In this document: positions 13,221-24,880 of the stretch, in pieces | Numbering within the stretch: position 1 is the stretch's first letter | How the letters are laid out: every line of letters starts with the position of its first letter | DNA from: Phylloscopus collybita | Taxonomy: Eukaryota; Chordata; Aves; Passeriformes; Phylloscopidae | Direction of reading: 5' to 3' | NCBI GenBank assembly: GCA_027886175.1 | Contig: JAJNNQ010000013.1 | Coordinates: 3,383,501 to 3,447,500, forward strand | DNA length: 64,000 nt | Notes under the pieces: generated by a model | The model's database searches: none | Told to the model about the DNA's origin: nothing | Seen by the model: the letters and a program-made list of their open reading frames with translations, nothing else | Translations under genes and position numbers: made by a program

Positions 13221-15205
13221 ACTTTCATTCTTACCTGACACTCTTAACTTACACAGGTCTGAAGCTATCTGTGTTTCTTCATACAATCATTTCACCTGTT
13301 TCTTCTTCCCCATCTTACTAAGGAATCAGTTCTCCCATTCTTCTATCACCACTTCCACTGCTACCTTTATTTCAGTGAGTATGAAGTTTTTGCCAGGACT
13401 GGAGCACATTTCTGAAACATTATCTTATTTAGATAATGGAGTCTGTTAACCCAGACAAGTTTTAACTACACTGCACTTCAGCAAGTATTTATAGAAAAGG
13501 CAATGACTAGATTTAGCCCTTTGTTCATTGGGAAAAATGACACATTAAGATCCATTGCTGGTGTGCTAAGGTGTCAGCCTCAAGCAGAGCATTATTTCAT
13601 CAGGCAGTGAGAGTCTGCCTACAACCATCTTGCTGACCAGAGGTATAAGAGGCTATGAAAGAGAGGTGAGGTCGGTGTTCACTTGTTTTCATTTGCAAAG
13701 GTGCCCTCCTCAAGGTAGGTATAGGGCTTATCTTTTTCCTTTGTTTTCCTTGGGGGGCTGCCATGCATCTACATGCTGTGACAATCCCAAAGTCGACACA
13801 GTGTCATCTTGATGAGGATGAGATGAATCCCTGCAGAGTCCAGGAAGCTTTGACTGTGAGAAATTACATTTGATAGGACTCCTAAGGGGAGGTTCTGGCT
13901 TCAGATGCTCTGACATGGTGCTGACACAACACCTTCAGCACAGGGAGGCTGCACAAAATGTCAGGCTGGCAGGAGCATGCTGCACTAGTCTGAAATGCAC
14001 CCAGTGAAAACTTCATGGAAAGGGACACAGTAGAAATCATCAAGACTGTCACTGGTGATTTGGCAATAGTGTTTATGCCATGTTCAACCCAGCTGAAATC
14101 AAACACAGCTGTGTAGTCTTTCTTCCCCATCCAAAGAAAGTGTCCAAATCACTATGTCTCTCTCTTTGCAGTTTCTCATGGTAGGCAATTTAACACCCAG
14201 AACAGTGATATGCAAAAATGGATTCCATAGCCCAACCTGAGGAAAAAAACCCTCTTACTTCAGGCATTGTCTTTCATATGGAAAATTCTCAAGCCTGTGA
14301 TGATTCTGATTGATTGATTGAATGATTCCTCTATAATGATACTTTATCTAATGTGCTTGTTAACCTAACAATTTGTTTACAATGCGCCCTTAGAGGTAAG
14401 ATTACACATACATAATGCATCAAGGGTGATGGTATTTTTTGCATAATGCACAGAGGAATTGTTGAAATGGGTAGTTACACGTATTTTATCAGGCTACAAA
14501 TTCATTAGCTAGATGAGTCTTGGCCACTGGACATAAGATCTTGCACTTATTACTCTAACAGAGCCACTCAAAAGAACAAAGTTCATTTTAAGACAAAAAT
14601 AATCATCACCTTGAATCTTGTCTCTCTTATATGTATATATGTGCATTTATCCTCCAAGCACACTTCTGTGGCCAAAGGTGTACCTTCTCTGATAATGGTG
14701 GTAATAGGAGCCAGTCAGGAGTAGCAATCCTATTTTTCTTACGCATTAGAACTCCCATTTTTGAATAATCCTGCTAGGCATGAGCCTAGTACTCACAATA
14801 TTTGTAAGTACCGATTATATTTTCCAAGTCAAAGTGGGATAAATTTAGTGCATTGTACCCCATTGTTGCTGCTTTCTATAGTAGCCAGCCATACATACAG
14901 AACAATACCATATGAATGTAAGTTTGAGAGGTAAGAGCTTGATTCTTTAAAAAAAACCACTTACATAGGCAGCATGAGCTCTTGCTGAGGATCTTCACCA
15001 TGTGAATATCATGCATACAGTCTAGTTAGTAAAGAAAAGCTGAGTTCCATGGATACATGAGAGTGTGTAGGTGGAGCTCTGGCACATGAGTAACATTTTT
15101 CAGCACTGAAGTCCATTCAGCAGCGAAGAAAACCATGTCTTTGTACACTCCACTTCTTCTCAGGGAATAGTATCTGTGTATCTGGCTTGCCAACGTCAGT
15201 AGGCA
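13221..15205. other. Gene-free stretch
   Basis: No gene recognised. Antisense-overlapping frames of 60-80 codons at 13.6-14.1 kb have no known domain. A minus-strand frame at 15026-15256 runs into the LTR that starts near 15206, so it is not a gene. Confidence 0.55.
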
Positions 15206-15800
15206 AGTCTTGTGGTTTAGCCCCAACCAACAATCGAGCACCATGCAGCCACTCATTCACTCTCTCCTGGAGGAATTGGTGGGAGAGCCAGAAGGGTAAA
15301 AGTGAGAAAACTTGTGGGTTTGGATGAGAACAGCTTAATAGTTAAGCAAATTCTGTGTGCACAAGCAAAGCAAAAAACGGAATTAATTCACTACCTCTCG
15401 TGGGCAGGCAGGTGTTCAGCCATCTTCAGGAGAGCAGCGCTCCATCACACATAACAGTTACTTGGGAAGACAAAATACCTGAAGTCCAAACATCTTCCCC
15501 ACTCCTGCTTCTTCCACCAGCTTTACATGATCAGCATGATGCCAGATGGTATGGAATAACCCTTTGGTCAGTTGGGGTCAGCTATCCCAACTCTGTCCCC
15601 TCCCAGTTCCTCGTGCACCCCCAGTCCCCTCCCTGGTGGGGTGAGAGGCAGAAAAGATCTGGACTCTGTGTAAGCTCTTCTCAGCAGTAGTAAAAATATC
15701 TGTGTAGTACCAACACTGTTTCCAGGACAAATCCAAAATGCAGCCCAGTACTAGCGACTACAAAGAAAATTAACTATATCTCAGGTAAAACTAGCATATT
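15206..15800 (-). repeat. 3' LTR of the ERVK-like element
   Basis: It aligns along its whole length with the LTR at 15966-16548. Shared blocks include TGGTCAGTTGGGGTCAGC versus TGGTCAGCTGGGGTCAGC, CTTGTGGGTT near the U5 side, and GAAAATTA near the U3 start. On the minus strand the TATA-like element is decayed (CATGTAAAG, about 15521-15530). The poly(A) signal region is also decayed. Confidence 0.85.
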
Positions 15801-15940
15801 ATGCAGCCTTTATTCCATATCATGTATATCAAGTAAACCCTATGGCAAGCACAGGAGCCTGTCACTTACCAAGGAAACAGCAGTAACAGTTATAAATTCA
15901 GTCTAGCACACTCCAATCAAATCTGTCAAAGTCCCTTTGA

Positions 15941-15958
15941 GTCCCACACTGGGCACCA
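15941..15958 (-). other. Retroviral primer-binding site (lysine-tRNA type)
   Basis: The minus strand reads TGGTGCCCAGTGTGGGAC. This matches the standard tRNA-Lys primer site TGGCGCCCAACGTGGGGC at 14 of 18 positions. All four differences are transitions, two of them at former CpG sites, which is what methylation-driven decay produces. It lies about 8 bases beyond the end of the 5' LTR, as expected. Confidence 0.82.
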
Positions 15959-15965
15959 AAAAGGA

Positions 15966-16548
15966 CATTCATGGTTTAATCCCAATGAGTAACTGAGCCC
16001 CACACAGCCACTCTCTCACTGCCATTGGTGGGATGGGGCAGAGGACAGAAAGAGTGGACAAAACTTGTGGGTTGAGAGCAAGACAATTTAATAGTGAAAA
16101 CAAAAGTCATGTGCAAGCAAAGCAAAGCAAATAAATTCACTACTTTCCATTTTCAGGCAACCAATATTCAGCCACCTCCAAGATGCAGAGCTCTATCATG
16201 CATAACCGTGATTTTAGAAGACAAACATCATCACTCTGGGAATCCCTCCCTTCCTTCTTCTTTCCCCAGCTTTTTATTTGGACCATGATGTCACACAGTA
16301 TGGTATAACCATGGTCAGCTGGGGTCAGCTGCCCCAGCTGTGTCCTCTCCAAACTCCTTGTGCATCCCCAGCTCCCTCACTGGTACTGTGATGTGAGGGA
16401 GCACAAAGGGCCTTGGCGCTGAGTGAGCTCTGCTCAACAGCAGTGAAACATCCCTGCATTATCAACACATTTGTTTCCAGCACAAATTTAAAGCACAGCC
16501 CCATACTAGCTACTATGAAGAAAATTATCCCAGCCCAAATCAGCACAG
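15966..16548 (-). repeat. 5' LTR of the ERVK-like element
   Basis: Partner of the LTR at 15206-15800. On the minus strand it keeps an AT-rich TATA-like segment (about 16268-16279) and, further on, an ATTAAA polyadenylation-type hexamer (16087-16092). That is the order expected for U3, R and U5. Its 3' end on the minus strand lies a few bases before the primer-binding site. Short frames across it are not genes. Confidence 0.85.
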
Positions 16549-19500
16549 TGAGTACTTTTGGCAATGAGTGGGATTTGGGAAGAGAATTTTCTGTAAGTCT
16601 TGCTGGTCCATCTGGGAATGATGGATGACTTTCAGCAGCAAAGATTTTCTAACAAATGACATTCCAAAACAGAGTCTTACAAAGTACTTGTAGCTAATGT
16701 CAATAATTCTCTCTTTGCCAGTTTAAATATCCTTCTCAGTCTTTCACACCCTCACTGGTACAGAACACTGGCAAAATTAACAAGCTAATGTCAGCACTCC
16801 TTGTAGATAAACACATGTAAAGTGTCAGGCATAAGGAGGAGATTACAGAACACGTACTTCTAAGTACCACTTATGAATACAACACATGTAGCTCATGGAA
16901 ATGTTGACATCATCTAAAGAGGAAAGCAAGACTTGCAACCACAGTGGATTATATCATTAGCCAAACTGGAAAGCAATCATTCTTTACAGCTGCAAGAGCC
17001 CTGAGTCTCCTGTTTTCCTCAGGAAAAATATATCACTACATTAATATAAACATTTTCACTGTGAAAGTTCCACAAAACATGTGTGAAATGCACATTTTAA
17101 ATACAAGCACTTTGCAGCTGATGGATTTAACCACCTCATTCTTGCTTGAGAAGGAAGTGCCACTAAGGATGAGAAAGAGGGTGAAGAGTATGGATGCAAA
17201 CACAGACAATTTCCAGGATGCACACCACCATGGATGGGGGTATGAGCAGTCAGGTTGCTGCAGTGGCACACAGAGGGTTTAGGAGCCCACAGAGGTTGTG
17301 CTGCTCAAGGCAGAGCATCTCTGCCCCAGAGAGCTTGCAGTCAAATAATCCAGGCAACACAAAACAGCTGGAAAACAGCAATTGTAAAATCAAAGACACG
17401 TGTGCCTGCTCTCATTGTGGGCATCTGCACCCCTTCCTGCCCCTCTCCATTCTCTTAATGGTATTAAGATCTTCTGTGCCAACTGTGAGGCCAGAGTGTT
17501 TCCACCAGCTGTGGCTTTAGCAGAAATGACTGAGTAATAAGAAAGCCTTACAAATGTGCCCATTGGATGTTAATTTGTGTTAAAAACAAGCAGTGATGTC
17601 CAGACAAGTGCTACTAACAGGACCAGGCTGGTGACAGCTAGGAGGCAAGGCTGCTGCTTGATGGACCTAAGCTTAGAGCAATGGGAAAGCATTAGGAAAG
17701 GAGGAATGAGCACAGCTGAGTGCTTGGAATACTAGGAATGACTACAGCTGGTTTTCTGTGTGCAATAAAGAGACACAACACGTGCTTTAGAGCAAGAAAC
17801 ATCAGAAAGAAAGCAGTGCAAGAGACTATAAAAGTTTAGATGAGAGTTTCCCTTGTTCCACTACCAAAGGGATGATAGATTTTGCCACTTTCTTGGAGGG
17901 ACAAAATTTCAGGTGAGTAGGTCTATGGTCACAGGAACGATAGCAGTGTTGGTCAGTGTAATGAAGGACAGGAGACAAGGGTAAAGCCAGAGTACAGAGG
18001 GAAGCAGAAGAGGTCAGTTTTGGCCATACTGAAAATGGAGCATCTTCAAGAGGTGAAAGGCAGACAAGAAATATGGCAATGGTTTAAGAAACTATGCCAG
18101 GAATGGAAAAGTAAATTTGTAATTTTCTAGGAGAAAAATATTTCAGAGTGTTGTCTGCATTTTTTTTCCAGGTATGGCTTGATGAATTTTTTCCTCAAGG
18201 CAAAAAGACTTTTTGCTTAAAGCTGTTAACGAGATGAGGGGCTTGTCATAGAGGGCATTGTAGAAAGTGAGAGGTCAGAGAGGACTAGTGCTTTGTGGGA
18301 AAAGGGTAAAGGATATAACCTTTGTAAGGATTAGGAGAGTTGATCCAGGGTTTGCTAATGGCAGAAGGGGAAAAAAAAGCCAACCAGTTGTTTTGTTGCA
18401 TACCTTTGCAGCTGAGTCAGGCTAAAGCAATGGAAGGAAAGGCATCCACAGGGAACAAAGCACAAGTTGCATCTGGGTAGGTGACTGGATGTGCAAGACA
18501 AATATCAGGAAAGGATGTGCATGGAAGTTGCAAGCATCAGTGACACTCTTCTAAATTTTGTTTTCGGCACGTGTAAAGGACACGGAAGAGAAATGTGGGA
18601 AGATTATCTGACTCTGAATGGCTTGTGGAGAGGAAGAACTGATGCAGCAGGAAAGAGAGTGAGAGGAGAAGGTAGCAGGGAGGTCAAGTAAAAGCCTAAG
18701 GATGCAGTGATTGAGCAGAAAGAGCTGAGAACATGAGGGGATCACAAAAGGGCCAACGTGCCAGCTTCTGAGAGAACAGTGTGGGTACCTGCACCCTACA
18801 GTGCATTAAGCCCAGCACGAGTGCAACAATACTGGAAAAAATATGGTGTGAGGCATTCAAATGGGCCTAGATGACAGCAACAAGAACATTTGAGATGAAG
18901 AGGATTTAGTAACTCAGAGCTCTGGAGCAGTCCTTCACAGGATTTTGAGAAGAACAGAGGTCAGTAAAGTTATTTGTGTTCTGCAAAATTCTCGGTACCT
19001 TGACAATTCCGACCCTAAATTAAAGTCCAAAGCCAGAATTTTCATACACTTCTCAGCTTCACCCAGGAGTTTGCAGGTCTGGATTCAATTTTTGATTCTT
19101 AGACAGTATCACACAGGCAACAGTGGAGCAAAACCCTGATTCCTCTTTCTAAGCTTCCTCTTCCAGATGTTTTCTTTTTCCACTTTGTACTCCCTGTAAG
19201 ACCATCACTTATGCAGCTAATATTGAAGACCTCTTCAAAAGTAGTAGACAGCCTCTGTCCTTACCGGGCAGAGAACAGTACTGAAAGTATTTTGGTTTAC
19301 TTATTTCATGTTGTGTGAGAACTTGAAATTTCTCTGTTCATTGTTTTAACCTAATTTTTAACAGACAAAGAAGAAAATTACCTGGAATCTCTGAGGCCAG
19401 CTATTAACTGGAGGTACTCCAACCCCTATTTCTTGTCAGAAAGAACAATACAATTTATTCTGTCAATATGTTACTTAGAACCCAAATGAACCACATCAAA

Positions 19501-20262
19501 AACCTGATTTTTTATGCAGAGTGAAGTACACTTTGTATCCACTTCATTGCAGATGTTCTCCTGGCTAGCAGTGCAACAATACTTTCACAGAAAAAAAAAT
19601 TGACTCACAATCAAAGTCTTATCAAATGTCACAGGAGGATCAGGCTAAGTGTTTGTATTTACTGTGCTTGATTTCAGATCAGTAGGAGATAAAAAATTAC
19701 TCCTAGCTCTTATATCCAAGCCATACTTTTCTCCCTAACATAGATGTTCACAGACAAGAACCCAGGTGAAATGTTCTCATAAAAATGGAAGGGGCAGCAC
19801 GCATTGGCATGACAGCAACTTAACCTTTTTACCCTTTAACATAGAGGCATACTGAAAATACATTTTGACTCAAACTGTATGACAGATGTAGTCAGAAATG
19901 TTTAATACAGAGAAAATTTGGGCTGGTGCAAAGACATATTTTTGAGCTTACACCTATATTTAACCTTGTCTAAATTCAGACCCTTGTGTTTAGTAATTAT
20001 CCTTGAATTTCCCAAAGGTTTCCACTCCTTTCATAAAATGTAAACATCACTTTGCAGAAATAAACTCCTGCTTACACTATAGGTACAGCCAACATATCTT
20101 TGAGTTTGGTTTGGGACATCTCACTCGTGAAATGCTCTGTAACTCCTGCAGGATGTAATGCTAAAAAACTAGATGTGAAAGTTCCTTCTTCTCCTTTAAT
20201 CTGCATATAACTTTCTTAATCATACTGTAGCACTTAGAGAATATATAAATATATACACACAA
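16549..20262. other. Gene-free stretch, partly purine-rich
   Basis: No gene recognised. From about 17.6 to 18.95 kb the plus strand is purine-rich and moderately less AT-rich than its surroundings. It reads like old repeat-derived DNA, but I cannot assign a family. Frames up to about 110 codons at 16.9-17.5 kb overlap antisense frames and have no recognisable domain. Confidence 0.5.
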
Positions 20263-20281
20263 TTTTTTTTTTTTTTTTTTT
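20263..20281 (+). repeat. T19 homopolymer
   Basis: Uninterrupted run of 19 T, lying 12 bases before a 24-bp tandem duplication. Confidence 0.95.
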
Positions 20282-20293
20282 GCTCTGGACATA

Positions 20294-20341
20294 CAGATCC
20301 ACATCAGTCTTTTTCAACAGATCCACATCAGTCTTTTTCAA
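20294..20341 (+). repeat. Perfect 24-bp tandem duplication (2 copies)
   Basis: Two identical copies, each starting CAGATCCACATC and ending TTTTTCAA, abut exactly (20294-20317 and 20318-20341). The perfect identity means the duplication is recent compared with the surrounding DNA. It sits between a T19 run and an A14 run. Confidence 0.97.
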
Positions 20342-20370
20342 CGAAATGATTTTAAAGCCCAAATTACATT

Positions 20371-20384
20371 AAAAAAAAAAAAAA
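20371..20384 (+). repeat. A14 homopolymer
   Basis: Run of 14 A. Together with T19 at 20263-20281 it forms an inverted A/T pair around the 24-bp duplication. Confidence 0.95.
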
Positions 20385-23300
20385 GGCAGGTGAAGTTATT
20401 CTATCACTGAGCAACCTGGCTTGTCTTTATCATGCCCTTGAAACTAGTGCAAGGGGTGAGAGTGGCAGGACACCCCGTTTCATATTGTGTTTTCAGCTTC
20501 AGCTCTTTGAATCCTCTCAGCAGTGCTGCAGTTGGAGTGATGGAACACACATAGTGGATGGGATTCACATGTGCAGTGTCTTGACACTGAAGCCATCATG
20601 TGAGTGACTGGTTTTTCTGAAACCAGCATACTTATCAAGTACACAGGGATCTATTTTCCTTTTGTACTATGAAAAATCAGTGCTTTTGAACTCCTTGATA
20701 TCTAAAACAACTATTTTACTTGGATAAATAAAACTCAGAAATTCTCAGGGTGCTCTCATAATTCGGGAGAGGGTTTAGGCAAATGATGAAACCTTGGTGC
20801 AAGAGTTTTAGGTTTCTTAAATTTTTTTTTTGGCCACAATTATTTATAATTAGGACAAAATTTACAGAAGAAAAGCCAATTTAAATTCTGACTTACCACA
20901 GCTTTATGGAAAATACTCTGCTTTTGCAGTGACCTATAGGATTAACAGAAAATCAACAAGGAGAAACTGATAAGCATGTGATAAGTCACAAGTATTAACA
21001 TGGTAAATAATCAATTTAAAATTACAATGGGTTTTTAAAAATATTTCCTCTAGAAAAATAAACGATCACATAAAAAGGTAAACTAAGAAAGTATGGCTGA
21101 AAAGGACATTATTTCTCTATGTGAAATTTGGTAATATTTTACAAATATATCAAGGCAAATACTATTTGCCATCCTTATTATTAAATATGTATCCAGGAAT
21201 TATGCTACAGAAGTTCTGCCTACCTCTGGTTTTGGTTAGCAGAATTTAATTTTGCCTATAGGCAATATATATTTCAAAGTATGTCAATTATACTTAAGAC
21301 ACATTAATGCATTTTTAGAGTAATTTCTGTGTCAGTGAAATTATTGCCTGCTCTCCCTTCCCCTCCCCCAGTGCTGTCACATATAACTATAACCACATGG
21401 AAAAGTAATATTAGGAAACACATTAAAGATGATTTATCAGCTGGGAATAGGAAAGAGAGCCAAGAGCAGGTGATGAACTCTTCAGAACCACTGCATTAAG
21501 CTGAGACAGAAAAGGCTGCTCCATTATGTCAACTGACCTGAAATATATAATCAATTTGGACCAAGTTCCATTCTCATTCACTCTAGCCTAATTACATATT
21601 ATTTAAATGGCATTACTCCGGATTTCTACTTACACAAGTGATCGTCAGAATTTGGCTTTTATTTGGCCCCACTAGAAAACACGATGAAAGAGCCTCACAG
21701 AAAGCATGACTCACTAAGGCTCCAGGAATGCACTGCTTGCTCTCTTTCAAAGGCAAAGGTCTTAACTTGCAGCCTTTACCATTTGTTTGCAAGTGGACTG
21801 ATGTGTTTTTCGCTGGAGTTGCTCACTCAGGTAGGGTTTAAGGTGAAAGGTAAAACAGAAGAAGTCCTAAATCTCCAAACTTAAAAATCAGCTGAGGGAC
21901 CAGTAAATGGAACTGTACAAGTTGTTCAGGGCTGCTTTAATATGCTCAAGGAAAAGATGCTGCTTAACAAGTAGTCTGGCAAATCCTGTATGGGCTGCAG
22001 TTTCCAGATAGAAGTAAAGCACAGTCCCATGTCGAGCACATTATGGTATCTAATCTGGCAGGCACAATAGGTGACTGATGCAAGATTCTCCTCCAGCAGA
22101 AAAAGTATTTGACACAGGAGGTTACTTAGCAACATTTAGACAGAGGCTAAAATGACAATAGGATGGAACTTTAATAAGGGACTGCTAGAGGCCCAGAATT
22201 CAAGACTGACCACAATAACAGGAGGAAGTGTAAATGGTATCTTTCCACATAACCCAGACTCCCACAGGGGATTTACTAATAAGGAGGATAGTCCAAATCT
22301 CTTCTTTGGACTCCAGCTGAATTTGGTCAGCAGTGGCTGTGATGGGAGCCTGCAACACTGCCTTCAGCCCAGCTATCCCAGTCAGGCACTTCCACCATCC
22401 TTTTAATCTACTTTCAGGTTATCCCTGAGGTCAGTGAAAAAGGCAACCTGTGCTCATCCTGCACCATGAAAAAGTCTCCTATCTCTGACAGATTTTTGTT
22501 TCCTTCTAATCCAATGGTTGGGCATAAGCCTAACTCCATGTGCTCAACCCTCCACTTCCCTTGTCTTTAACCTGTAGCTCAGCAATGCATGCAAATGTTC
22601 ACTCACACAGTGATTAACCCTGGGAAAGGAGACAGTATCAAAGAGAATATCTTTTAATAATTCCTTTAGTCAGAAAGGAAACCTGGGGATTCCTCTGCTG
22701 CATTCTTTGGAAATTTGATGAGCAAGGCATTCCTTTCACACTCTGGTATTCACTGGCTCAGTCTGATCTCAGTTACAAGCGTGTCACTAGACCAGAATGC
22801 CACTACAATCAATTATTTAACAAGGAGAAAAATCACAAATCTGGTCTGTCATGGACTTTTTTGCACTGTATGTTTGGCCAAACTGCAATAGCTTACATTG
22901 CTAAATAGTCATTTATCTTTTGGGCAGGAAAATACAAAATGGCCTCCCCAAAGGTGACAAAGCAACACCTAAAGAAAAGATTTTCCAAGGACTACAAGAA
23001 GTAAGCAGACCTAACCTTTCAAACTTACCTTTCAGGGTTAAGGACTGGTGGTAGAAAGTTCAGAACTAGTGAAGGATACATGTTTCCTACTCAGTGACCA
23101 AATATTTAAATGACCCTTCAAGTTCAAAAGTTTAAATAGTCAGCTTAAAAAAACTGCTTTGCTTACTTCATGTGTTTGAACAACCACACTGAAAAAAAAA
23201 AATCCCTTTCACTTGAATAAGCAGCTGATCATTTTTCCAAAGTAAATACAGGCAGAGCTTGAACTCAAAAGGAGCTGTATGTGGTAATCAACACATTACT

Positions 23301-23425
23301 CAGTATAATGAGAAAATCATCTCTGTTTTCTAGAAGCATTAGCTGATCGCACGATAGTGGTATTATACTTTATCAGCACCAATACATCATCTGTGTAGGT
23401 GTACTCAGGAACAAAAGTTTTTCCT
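20385..23425. other. Gene-free stretch
   Basis: No gene or clear transposon recognised. AT-rich, with frames of 60-85 codons that carry no known domain. Nothing further can be supported. Confidence 0.55.
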
Positions 23426-23825
23426 GTAAAAGCACGGGCAGTGCCTGGCATTCCAGGGCCGTCGACGCTCCCGAAATATCTCCCAAGTCAATCTGCCGGC
23501 CCCATTTCTCCGATGATGCAACTATTTATCTCACATGACTAGGTCTATAGAAAGGTCCCCGAGGAGGAGAGAGCTCCCAGCACAGCGCCCTCGCCACCAC
23601 AACTTGGCTGAGCCGCCGGACAAGCCCGGCCTGAAAAGGTCTGGTTTACCTAGGGGAGCGGCTCCTCCTCCTCCCCATTTTTATACTACTGTGGGGTTAA
23701 TAGCTATGTCGTGTGGGGTCAGGGAAGACATCTGTGTCTCAGATAATATGCTTACGGTGATTACCACACATAATTGACTGACCTTCCCTCATTCTTTTCC
23801 TGCTGCAGGCCATGGCTGATAGGGT
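23426..23825. promoter_or_regulatory. CpG-rich patch, candidate enhancer or promoter
   Basis: I count 14 CpG dinucleotides between 23434 and 23660, in a region where flanking kilobases have very few. Examples are the GTCGACGCTCCCG stretch and the GCCGCCGG stretch. It is followed by an AT-rich tail that contains TTTATACTACTG and TAATTG segments. A short open frame (23535-23777) crosses it, but its Arg/Pro-rich translation simply mirrors GC content. Retained CpGs imply either low germline methylation or selection. It could be a promoter of an unseen transcript, an enhancer, or a chance GC patch. Confidence 0.4.
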
Positions 23826-24880
23826 GAGATGCTCCAGAGGAGTTTATTTTCCATCACACACTATTGTGCTGCTGAGCAAATATTTTAGCAAGCGTTGAAT
23901 GAATCACCTTTCAGACTTTGGGTTTGACAGTTAAAATATGAAGGCTGTGACCAATCCAATAATATTAGATTTTAAATCAGCTTTGGGAGAAAACATGGAA
24001 AAATCCTACTTAAAATCCATTTATAGATACCTATTAAAATCCTGGTTTGAGTGGTGAAGTCAATGTAAATTTTTTGAGAATTCTTGCTCTTTCTTTTGCT
24101 CTCTCTGCAGGCTTCATCGCCCCACACCACCTGGAAAATTTTGAGCCCTTGAGTGGGTTTGTCTCAAAAAGTATCTGCAAACCTGGGTGTAATAAATAAA
24201 TAAGTAAACAAACAAACATTTATTTTTATAATTGATAAAATTCATATATTAGTGCACTGCAGGAGCCAAGCTTCCAGGTAGGAAATGCTGAGGTCTTATT
24301 TAAGATCCTTACTTCAAGAGAGATCATTAGAAAACCTTTTTAGTTCATGGGGGTGTGTAGAAATACCAGACTATGCTGGACTGTTCTGCATAAAAAAAGT
24401 ATTTCATTTTTCAGCTGACAAGAAATAAGAAAAGTCCTTTCACCATTTAGCAACAAAGCAATATATTTCCCACTTAAAAGTAGAGCAAGATTAGCTTTTA
24501 TTTTCAATATACACTTATAAAAGGAACGGGATAAATGTAAGAGGAGATCTTTTTTAAAATACTGCCAACTGAAAGCTTCCTTTGAAACATGAAGATTTTA
24601 ACTTCCTAATACTGTTTAACTCTGTTTTATCTATCTAGAAATTAGTCTATCAATCCAGACATAATATACTCCCACAGGAAGCAATCCTTATATATGTGAA
24701 TGTATGTCTCAGGTTAGATTGTGAGTGATTAAGCTTTATAGCAGGAATATTCATCTCTCCTAGTGAGCCTGGGCGATACACAGAGATGATGTCTGTACAA
24801 ACACACATGCACACCTACTTTCTCGCTCCTTTTAAAACCCTTTTGTCGCATGAAAAATAATCTTTAGCACACACCACCAG
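23826..24880. other. Gene-free stretch
   Basis: No gene recognised. AT-rich, no notable repeats apart from short TAAA/AAAC-type runs near 24.19 kb. Confidence 0.55.

Larger units (their letters stand above)
15206..16548 (-). mobile_element. Internally deleted ERVK-like endogenous retrovirus
   Basis: Two related LTRs of roughly 590 bp lie in the same (minus) orientation with about 165 bp between them. Read on the minus strand, the order is 5' LTR (16548 to 15966), primer-binding site (15958 to 15941), a short leader remnant, then 3' LTR (15800 to 15206). No gag, pol or env sequence remains. No polypurine tract is visible just before the 3' LTR, so the deletion probably removed everything from the leader through the tract. 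The LTRs differ from each other by many substitutions and small indels, so the insertion is old. I recognise the LTR family from memory as one common in songbird genomes. No clear target-site duplication is seen. The alternative is two independent solo LTRs, but the primer site in the right place argues for one provirus. Confidence 0.82.

Noticed and set aside
17600..18950. Purine-rich stretch that reads like repeat-derived DNA.
   Set aside because: I cannot align it to any transposon family from memory, so it is not called as a mobile element.
20036..20050. TGTAAACATC matching the start of miR-30.
   Set aside because: The match ends after ten bases and there is no hairpin partner.
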